Program-made: the position numbers and the translations under genes
Notes under the pieces: generated by a model
Database searches by the model: none
Told to the model about the DNA's origin: nothing
Seen by the model: the letters and a program-made list of their open reading frames with translations, nothing else
Source: Candidatus Defluviilinea gracilis
GTDB lineage: Bacteria; Chloroflexota; Anaerolineae; Anaerolineales; Villigracilaceae
Assembly: GCA_016716235.1 (NCBI GenBank)
Contig: JADJWS010000001.1
Span: forward strand, 2,108,001-2,172,000
Length of the DNA: 64,000 nt
Direction of reading: 5' to 3'
Part shown: positions 58,453-64,000 of the stretch, one piece after another
Position numbering within the stretch: the first letter of the stretch is position 1
How the letters are laid out: each line of letters opens with the position of its first letter

Positions 58453-58612
58453 CGGGGGGTAGTGTACAATACAACGAGGTGACACGTCAAATACTGGAGA
58501 GGGGTATTTCTTGAACGTTCTGCCGCAAGGCATCGGAAATAGGCGCTTGACGCAGTTGTCGCGCTTTTCTAAATTGATCGCGCAACTCTCTACCGTGCAT
58601 TTGCACCGCTAA

Positions 58613-58637
58613 GTGTCGCCATGGCGCCATGCGACAC
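58613..58637. repeat. GTGTCGCCATGGCGCCATG hairpin
   Basis: GTGTCGC and GCGACAC flank the palindrome ATGGCGCCAT. A short intergenic hairpin in the 334-bp gap between the transglutaminase and PAP2 genes; the rest of that gap holds CAAAGAACGCAAAG-type repeat sequence and no gene. Confidence 0.6.
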
Positions 58638-58786
58638 CCGCAAAGAACGCAAAGAAAACCTTTTTCACTTGGCGACCTTAGCGCGCTTTGCGGTAAAAAT
58701 CTTCTCATGTGCGGTAATCTGATTACGAATCAAAATGCCAGGGCAACGTGAACGTTGCCGTACTTTGCGACAATGAGGAGGAAGAG

Positions 58787-59770
58787 ATGGGTTCTTTGAT
58801 TCAAAACGGGATCGATTGGATCCTTGCCATACAATCGCTGGGCGGCTGGCTCGAAGCGCCCCTGAAATTTTTTACGTTCCTCGGTTCGCAGGATTTTTTC
58901 TTCCTCGTCCTGCCGTTCATTTACTGGAGCGTAGACGCCGGGCTGGGCATGCGCGTGGCGGTTGCGTTGATCGCCAACGTGAGTTTGAATTTCTACATTA
59001 AGTTATGGTTTGCAGGTCCGCGTCCGTATTGGGTGAGCGCGGAGGTGCAAGGGCTGACGGCTGAAACTTCGTTTGGGGTTCCCTCCGGGCATACCGAGAA
59101 TGCGGTGGCGGTGTGGGGGACGATCGCCGCATGGATCGGAAAGCGCATTGCATGGGCGCTGTCAATCGCGGTCATTTTCCTCGTCGGCTTCTCGCGTCTC
59201 TACCTCGGCGTCCATTTTGTTCACGATGTGCTGGCGGGTTGGGCGCTGGGCGCGGCGGTCTTGTGGCTCATCCTGCGGTTTTGGGATTCAGCGGCGGCGT
59301 GGTTGAAAACAAAACCGGTCGCCACTCAAATGACGTTGGCGTTCGCGGTTTCTTTGTTGATGATCGCTCTTGGATACGTCAGCGCGGCGCATTTGGACGG
59401 TTACACCTTCCCGGAGGAGTTCCGCGTCAATGCGCTTCGCGTCTCCGACGAGTTGCCTGCCCCGGCTTCCCTCGAAACGATCGTCACCTCCGCGGGGACG
59501 TTCTTCGGTCTCTTCGCCGGTTTGGCGTGGCTCCTCTCACGGGGCGGGTATCAGGCAGACGGTCCGGGCGCGAAGCGGGCGCTGAGATTCTTCGTCGGCT
59601 TGATCGGGGTTTTCATCCTATGGCGCGGGTTGGGAGCGGTGTTGCCCGATGGGGAAAGTCTCGTCCCGTTGATGTTGCGATATTTGCGTTACACGCTGGT
59701 CGGTTTTTGGATCTCCGCCGGGGCGCCGGAGTTGTTTTTTCGTTTCAAATTGGCAGACCCGAAGATATAG
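58787..59770 (+). CDS. PAP2-family phosphatase
   Basis: The 327-residue membrane protein has all three PAP2 motifs: KLWFAGPRP (KxxxxxxRP), GVPSGHTENA (PSGH) and SRLYLGVHFVHD (SRxxxxxHxxxD). Several transmembrane helices follow the catalytic core. It dephosphorylates a lipid phosphate such as phosphatidate or undecaprenyl diphosphate outside the membrane. GAGGAGGAAGAG lies right before the ATG at 58787; the upstream ATG at 58748 would add 13 residues read through the ribosome-binding site. Confidence 0.9.
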   Translation: MGSLIQNGIDWILAIQSLGGWLEAPLKFFTFLGSQDFFFLVLPFIYWSVDAGLGMRVAVALIANVSLNFYIKLWFAGPRPYWVSAEVQGLTAETSFGVPSGHTENAVAVWGTIAAWIGKRIAWALSIAVIFLVGFSRLYLGVHFVHDVLAGWALGAAVLWLILRFWDSAAAWLKTKPVATQMTLAFAVSLLMIALGYVSAAHLDGYTFPEEFRVNALRVSDELPAPASLETIVTSAGTFFGLFAGLAWLLSRGGYQADGPGAKRALRFFVGLIGVFILWRGLGAVLPDGESLVPLMLRYLRYTLVGFWISAGAPELFFRFKLADPKI

Positions 59771-59781
59771 GGGAATGCAGT

Positions 59782-59790
59782 TGATATAAT
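59782..59790 (+). promoter_or_regulatory. Extended -10 promoter of the Ser/Thr kinase gene
   Basis: TGATATAAT fits TGnTATAAT. It lies 40 bases before the ATG. Confidence 0.5.
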
Positions 59791-59830
59791 CCCAAATCTA
59801 GTCCTATTCTCTGGGAGCATAACGTTTTCG

Positions 59831-62026
59831 ATGACACTTGAGCGAGGCGCGTTACTTCATAAACGATACCGCATCGTTGAAATTCTTGGGCAGGGCGGCA
59901 TGGGTTCCGTCTACCGGGCGGTGGATGAAAACCTTGGCGTGGACGTTGCCGTCAAGGAAAATCTGTTTACCACCGACGAGTATGCGCGGCAATTCCGGCT
60001 CGAGGCGGTGATCCTTGCGAATCTTCGCCATCCGAATCTTCCGCGCGTAACCGATCATTTTGTCATCGGCGATCAGGGACAATATCTGGTGATGGATTAT
60101 ATCGAGGGGGAAGACCTGCGCCAACGCATGGAGCGCATGGGCAACATCACAGAAGATGAAGCCGTGCTCCTTGGCGCGGCAATGTGCGACGCGCTCCAAT
60201 ATTTACACACGCGCAAGCCGCCGATCCTGCACCGCGATTTGAAACCGGGCAATGTCAAAATTACCCCGGATGGACATGTCTTTCTCGTAGATTTTGGCTT
60301 GGCAAAAGTGTTGCATGGCAGTCAGGCAACCACCACCGGCGCGCGCGCCATGACGCCGGGCTATTCTCCTCCGGAGCAATACGGCACAGCCCGCACCGAT
60401 CCGCGCACAGACATTTATTCGCTCGGCGCCACGTTGTACGCGGCGTTGAGCGGCATCATCCCGGAAGATGGTCTCGCCCGCGCGATGGATAACACGCAAC
60501 TTACGCCGTTGCGTAAACGCAACAGCAAGGTATCGCGCCGGCTTGCCTCCGCGATCGAACGCGCGATGGGCATCGACCCGGCGGAACGGTTTCAAAATGC
60601 GGAGGAGTTCAAAAATTCCCTGTTAGGTTCCAAAGGCAAGACCCAGCGCCTGCCGGGCGATTACGTCATCCAGCCGGCGCCGGCGGAGGACAGGTCTGAA
60701 CCGTACGAGATGGGCGCGATCGAACGCGCGTCTACGCCGCCGGACATGAGTCCATCAGGCGGATTGCTCTCGCCCGAAGAGGAGGGGCCCATCTTTAAGC
60801 CTCCAAAGCGGAAGAAGAAAGGGTTCATCCGCCGGTTCGTTACCGCTGTTTTATGGCTGTTGTTGATCAGCGCGGCAGTGATCGTGGGCGCGGCGCGTTT
60901 TGCGCCGCAGTTCATCCCGCCCGCGTTGCTCGACACGTTGGAATCGCTTCACCTCCCATTCCTGTTTCCGTCCGCGGTTCAGACGAATATTCCCGCGCCA
61001 ACCGCAACACCGACCGCCACCGAGCCGGCGGTGGAAGCCACGGCAACGGTTCAATCCACCTTCACGCACACTCCCACAAAACTCCCCACCGCAACGCTGA
61101 ACCCGACCAGCACCCCCACGGTCGATCCCTCGTCGCTTGGCGAGCCAACCCAAATTGGCGGAACGATCGGGCAGGTCGCCTTCGCATCCGCGCGGTTAGG
61201 GATTCCACAAATCTTTATCATCAACACCGATGGCTCAGACCCCGTCCAACTCACGAACCTTGAACTAGGCGCGTGCCAGCCATCATGGTCGCCGGATGGG
61301 GCGCGGTTGGCGTTCATTTCCCCATGCCGCGCGCGCGGTGAAGTGCATGAAAACATCTACTCTGACGCGGGGATCTATCTCATTAATGCCGATGGAAGCG
61401 GATTGGCGCCCCTCACCGAGACTCTCGGAGCAAACTTCGACCCTGCCTGGTCGCCCGATGGGACGCGCATCGCGTTCACGTCCAACCGCGATGGGCGAAA
61501 CGAAATTTACACGCTGGAGATCGCCAGCGGTCAGGTGACCCGGCTCACTACATCGGATGGCAGTATCGAAAGCGCGCAACCTTCCTGGTCGCGCGATGGC
61601 AGGATGATCGTCTACACCGTCAAACGTTTCGACGCCTACCAAGTCTGGGCAATGTCTGCCAATGGCGAAGACAAGGCGCAGTTGGTCCGCAGTGGACAAC
61701 AGTTGTGGGATTATTTGCCGTTCTGGTCTCTGGACGGTTCCACCGTGTTTTTTAACCAGCGGAACCTCGCCCCAACGCGCCCGTGGTTGATGAGCATTCC
61801 GTTCGCGGGGCATGATACCCTGACCCCAACTAAGCTGGCGTTGCCAACGCCAATTGAGGATGTGGAATTTTCGCCGGATGGATTATGGATCATCTTTGAA
61901 AGTTCGAGCGGCGACGGCAACCGAGACATTTATTATTCCACAGTGAGCGGCGGCGACCGCATGCGTCTCACCGACGATCCCGAAGTGGATTTCGACCCAA
62001 CCTGGCGACCGGTTACTGGTCAATAA
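59831..62026 (+). CDS. Membrane Ser/Thr protein kinase with TolB-like propeller
   Basis: The 731-residue product has an N-terminal Hanks-type kinase (residues 1-270): GQGGMGSVYRA, VAVKEN, LHRDLKPGNVKI, LVDFGLAKV and GYSPPEQYG. A basic stop-transfer and helix (RRFVTAVLWLLLISAAVIVG) follow, then a Thr/Pro linker and a C-terminal beta-propeller with SPDGARLAFI-type blades (about 440-731). The propeller replaces the PASTA repeats of PknB and would sense an external ligand. All kinase residues for activity are present. The protein at 36103 has a similar propeller. Confidence 0.9.
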   Translation: MTLERGALLHKRYRIVEILGQGGMGSVYRAVDENLGVDVAVKENLFTTDEYARQFRLEAVILANLRHPNLPRVTDHFVIGDQGQYLVMDYIEGEDLRQRMERMGNITEDEAVLLGAAMCDALQYLHTRKPPILHRDLKPGNVKITPDGHVFLVDFGLAKVLHGSQATTTGARAMTPGYSPPEQYGTARTDPRTDIYSLGATLYAALSGIIPEDGLARAMDNTQLTPLRKRNSKVSRRLASAIERAMGIDPAERFQNAEEFKNSLLGSKGKTQRLPGDYVIQPAPAEDRSEPYEMGAIERASTPPDMSPSGGLLSPEEEGPIFKPPKRKKKGFIRRFVTAVLWLLLISAAVIVGAARFAPQFIPPALLDTLESLHLPFLFPSAVQTNIPAPTATPTATEPAVEATATVQSTFTHTPTKLPTATLNPTSTPTVDPSSLGEPTQIGGTIGQVAFASARLGIPQIFIINTDGSDPVQLTNLELGACQPSWSPDGARLAFISPCRARGEVHENIYSDAGIYLINADGSGLAPLTETLGANFDPAWSPDGTRIAFTSNRDGRNEIYTLEIASGQVTRLTTSDGSIESAQPSWSRDGRMIVYTVKRFDAYQVWAMSANGEDKAQLVRSGQQLWDYLPFWSLDGSTVFFNQRNLAPTRPWLMSIPFAGHDTLTPTKLALPTPIEDVEFSPDGLWIIFESSSGDGNRDIYYSTVSGGDRMRLTDDPEVDFDPTWRPVTGQ

Positions 62027-62089
62027 CCCTTCGCGTTGCAAATCGAAACAATGCCTGCCTCTAATTAACTACAGAGTGCTTTTGGACGC

Positions 62090-62181
62090 AGACCCTTGCA
62101 CCGCCCGCAAGGGCAGGTGTAAACGTTGACCCACGCTGATTCAAAAGAATGCAAATCCGCGTTTTCTGCGTGAACAGCGTC
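62090..62181. repeat. Divergent GGACGCAG-type palindromic repeat
   Basis: GGACGCAG at the left and CTGCGTGAACAGCGTCC at the right are complementary. Distant cousin of the repeats at 4802 and 6763-7699, with an extra GCCCGCAAGGGC insert. Confidence 0.6.
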
Positions 62182-62208
62182 CCGATTTTTATAGTGTAAG
62201 GTAATCTG

Positions 62209-62240
62209 TGCCTGCCTTTCTGAACGGCAGGCATTTTCTT
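62209..62240 (+). terminator. Terminator after the Ser/Thr kinase gene
   Basis: TGCCTGCC, nine bases, GGCAGGCA, TTTTCTT: an 8-bp perfect stem with a T-run. It precedes the hrcA promoter. Confidence 0.75.
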
Positions 62241-62252
62241 ATACACTTCTTA

Positions 62253-62281
62253 TTGACTTCCCTTTTTGCCTCGTTTATCAT
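62253..62281 (+). promoter_or_regulatory. Sigma-70-type promoter of hrcA
   Basis: TTGACT, 17 bases, TATCAT; the CIRCE operator follows the start site. Confidence 0.75.
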
Positions 62282-62296
62282 TCATGTCACAAAGAA

Positions 62297-62322
62297 TAGC
62301 ACTCTCAAATCGAGAGTGCTAA
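62297..62322 (+). promoter_or_regulatory. CIRCE operator (HrcA binding site)
   Basis: TAGCACTC, nine bases (TCAAATCGA), GAGTGCTAA: the consensus CIRCE inverted repeat, lacking only the first T. HrcA binds it and represses hrcA-grpE (and probably dnaK-dnaJ beyond the window) at normal temperature. Confidence 0.95.
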
Positions 62323-62334
62323 TCATGTAAAGCC

Positions 62335-63372
62335 ATGGTCGAACTCACCGAACGCCAAAAGACGTTGCTTCTATTAATAATCCGCGATCACATCGAATCG
62401 GCCGAGCCGATCGGTTCGAAGCGGCTGGTCGAGAATTATCGCCTCGATTATTCGCCCGCCACGATCCGCAACGAAATGTCCGCGCTGACCGAGATGGGAT
62501 ATTTGCGCCAGCCTCACACCTCCGCGGGGCGCGTGCCCACCGAAGAAGGTTATCGCTACTTCGTCAGCCAGATGATGCCGAACGCCGAATTGCCCGAGGC
62601 GGTGCAACACACCATCTCGCATCAATTCCACCAATCGCGCGCCGACATGGATCAGTGGATGACGCTCGCCGCTTCGATCCTCGCGCATCAATCGCAGGGC
62701 GTTTCGGTCATAACCGCGCCGCACGCCGAGCAATCGCGCTTCAAACACGTGGAATTAATTTCCACGCAGGGACGCCAAGTGCTGATGGTGCTTGTCCTCG
62801 TCGGAGGGGAAGTGAGTCAGCAGATTCTGACTTTGGCGGAACCTGTGACTCAGGAGCGACTCAGCCAGACCGCCACGCGTCTTAACGCCCTTCTGGCTGG
62901 TCTCGCCGTGGACAATATCTCTGCCCTTGCGACTCCTTCCGACGCGCTCGATCAGGATATCCTCACCCTCATTCGGCAGGATGTGCGCCGCACCGCTGAA
63001 AGTAGTTCAGGTGAAATTTATACCGACGGCTTGACCAACGTTTTATCCGAACCTGAATTTGCCGAGTCGGATGAAGCGCGGCGGGCGTTGAAAATTTTTG
63101 AAGAGCGATCCACGTTACGCGACCTGCTTGCCCGCACAACAACCAACACCAACATCGGCGGCTTGCAAGTGTTGATCGGCGGCGAAGGCGAATGGGAAGA
63201 ACTGCGTCAATGCTCGATGGTCATCGCGCGATACGGAGTCCCCGGCATGGCAACAGGGACGTTGGGCGTGTTAGGTCCCATGCGCATGTCGTACACGAAG
63301 ACGATTCCGACGGTGAGATATGTCGCGGGCTTGTTGAGCGATCTGGTGAATGACACCATTGCAGGTGAATAA
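62335..63372 (+). CDS. hrcA: Heat-inducible transcription repressor HrcA
   Basis: The 345-residue product has the N-terminal winged helix (LLLIIRDHIESAEPIGSKRL, YSPATIRNEMSALTEMGYLR and HTSAGRVPTEEGYRYFV), a GAF-like dimerisation domain and C-terminal GGLQVLIGGE and GVLGPMRMSYTKTIPTVRYV, all HrcA signatures. It binds CIRCE upstream and loses activity without GroEL at high temperature. First gene of the heat-shock operon. Confidence 0.97.
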   Translation: MVELTERQKTLLLLIIRDHIESAEPIGSKRLVENYRLDYSPATIRNEMSALTEMGYLRQPHTSAGRVPTEEGYRYFVSQMMPNAELPEAVQHTISHQFHQSRADMDQWMTLAASILAHQSQGVSVITAPHAEQSRFKHVELISTQGRQVLMVLVLVGGEVSQQILTLAEPVTQERLSQTATRLNALLAGLAVDNISALATPSDALDQDILTLIRQDVRRTAESSSGEIYTDGLTNVLSEPEFAESDEARRALKIFEERSTLRDLLARTTTNTNIGGLQVLIGGEGEWEELRQCSMVIARYGVPGMATGTLGVLGPMRMSYTKTIPTVRYVAGLLSDLVNDTIAGE

Positions 63373-63388
63373 GAGTCTATCCAAAACA

Positions 63389-63414
63389 GGAGCGCGGACT
63401 TAAGTCTGCGCTCC
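63389..63414. repeat. GGAGCGCGGACTTAAGTC palindrome
   Basis: A 26-bp near-perfect palindrome lies between hrcA and grpE. It is the same unit as the one embedded in the coding region at 40601-40656. Confidence 0.75.
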
Positions 63415-63450
63415 GAAGTACTCCGAAATAAACATAAAGAGAGTGAAAGC

Positions 63451-63996
63451 ATGACGAATAAGAAGAACCACAAACACGAAACGCACGAGATCAAGATCGA
63501 AGCGGCGGAAATGCCCGAAGCGGAGAATCAGCCGCAAGGGGATGTCGAAGCGTTGAAGCGTCAACTCGAAGATGCGGAAGCGAAACTCGCCGAAAGCGTC
63601 GAAGGCTGGCAACGTTCGCAGGCGGATTTCCAAAATTACAGAAAGCGCGTCGAGCGCGATAACGAAATGACGTTTCTCTCGATGAAGAGCGACATCGTCA
63701 AGAAAATGTTGCCTGTTCTCGATGATCTGGAACGCGCTCTGCAAAACCGTCCCGCCGACGATGCGTGGGCGAGCGGCATCGAATTGATCGCGCGCAAGTT
63801 GCAAAATATTTTAGATGTGGAAGGCATCAAGCGCATTGAGGCAACAGGCGCGGAGTTTGATCCGAGATTCCACGAAGCGATCTCGCATGAGCATAACGAA
63901 GATTTTGAAAGCGGTCATGTGATCGAAGTGGTGCAAAACGGATACATGCTCGGCGAGCGCGTGATACGTCCCGCGTTGGTGCGGGTGGCGCAGTAA
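63451..63996 (+). CDS. grpE: Nucleotide exchange factor GrpE
   Basis: The 181-residue product has an acidic N-terminus, a long coiled coil (DVEALKRQLEDAEAKLAESV, DFQNYRKRVERDNE) and the C-terminal beta domain with FDPRFHEAI and GYMLGERVIRPALVRVA. GrpE releases ADP from DnaK. dnaK and dnaJ probably follow beyond the window's end. The start is the ATG at 63451. Confidence 0.95.
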   Translation: MTNKKNHKHETHEIKIEAAEMPEAENQPQGDVEALKRQLEDAEAKLAESVEGWQRSQADFQNYRKRVERDNEMTFLSMKSDIVKKMLPVLDDLERALQNRPADDAWASGIELIARKLQNILDVEGIKRIEATGAEFDPRFHEAISHEHNEDFESGHVIEVVQNGYMLGERVIRPALVRVAQ

Positions 63997-64000
63997 AAAT

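Larger units (their letters stand above)
62027..62334. other. 308-bp intergenic region before hrcA
   Basis: It contains a GGACGC-type repeat (62090-62181), a terminator (62209-62240), the hrcA promoter and the CIRCE element. No gene. Confidence 0.8.

Noticed and set aside
58548..58600. Possible third copy of the MITE-like repeat (CTTGACGCAGTTGTCGCGC)
   Set aside because: Only a short stretch resembles the element end and the core is absent.

Overview
The window reads as a chromosomal segment of a Chloroflexota bacterium, most likely class Anaerolineae. This is inferred from protein style and architecture, not from a marker tree. The signs are a moderately GC-rich genome, a class III cyclase with GAF and PAS domains, a Ser/Thr kinase fused to a TolB-like propeller, a beta-helix protein fused to a sortase, a CIRCE-hrcA-grpE heat-shock operon, lipoproteins with Thr/Pro-rich linkers, and many short palindromic intergenic repeats. 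One tRNA (Leu, anticodon CAG) and no rRNA are present. Housekeeping genes include etfBA, gyrA, birA, rho, lgt, ino1, hrcA and grpE.

Layout. 1-3.3 kb: partial lipoprotein, etfB-etfA, a DUF433 antitoxin-like gene with a decayed partner, and small unknown genes. 3.4-9.4 kb: MFS transporter, SDR, epimerase, a GxxExxY nuclease-like gene inside a repeat array, and a ThDP enzyme. 9.4-12.4 kb: a surface beta-helix/sortase fusion flanked by a duplicated 3' module. 12.4-21.3 kb: 40-residue membrane peptide, tRNA-Leu, gyrA, then a minus-strand block rho - LysM/M23 peptidase - birA - frameshifted membrane peptide, then an SRPBCC protein and lgt. 21.3-28 kb: sulfotransferase and a three-gene cohesin/dockerin cluster. 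28.2-37.1 kb: a large unknown protein, an ECF sigma/anti-sigma unit with two membrane proteins, a DUF1800/DUF1501 pair and a propeller protein. 37.2-38.8 kb: an AT-rich restriction-modification island with a controller-like protein. 38.9-49.2 kb: CAP lipoprotein, degenerate DNA-methylase-like protein, methyltransferase, polysaccharide deacetylase, ino1, histidine kinase, PfkB-like kinase and M20 peptidase. 49.3-54.2 kb: a diversity-generating retroelement (DGR). 54.3-64 kb: cyclase, transglutaminase, PAP2 phosphatase, Ser/Thr kinase, then hrcA-grpE.

The most exciting system is the DGR on the minus strand. In transcription order it contains a 1014-residue NACHT-type NTPase with a C-terminal formylglycine-generating-enzyme (C-type-lectin-like) domain, an Avd accessory protein, a template repeat (TR) and a DGR-type reverse transcriptase. 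TR and the variable repeat (VR) are 118 bp each and align without gaps. They differ at 12 positions, and all 12 are adenines in the coding-strand TR. These change 10 residues near the C-terminus of the NACHT protein and none is silent. This points to a cytoplasmic STAND-type sensor whose ligand-binding surface is diversified by mutagenic retrohoming.

Secondary themes. The restriction-modification methylase and controller genes share an operator motif and look leaderless. The ECF sigma gene and a downstream membrane-protein gene share a promoter with identical spacing. Several short palindromic or low-complexity repeats have entered coding sequences in frame. Gene calls rest on reading translated sequence and motifs; no database search was possible.
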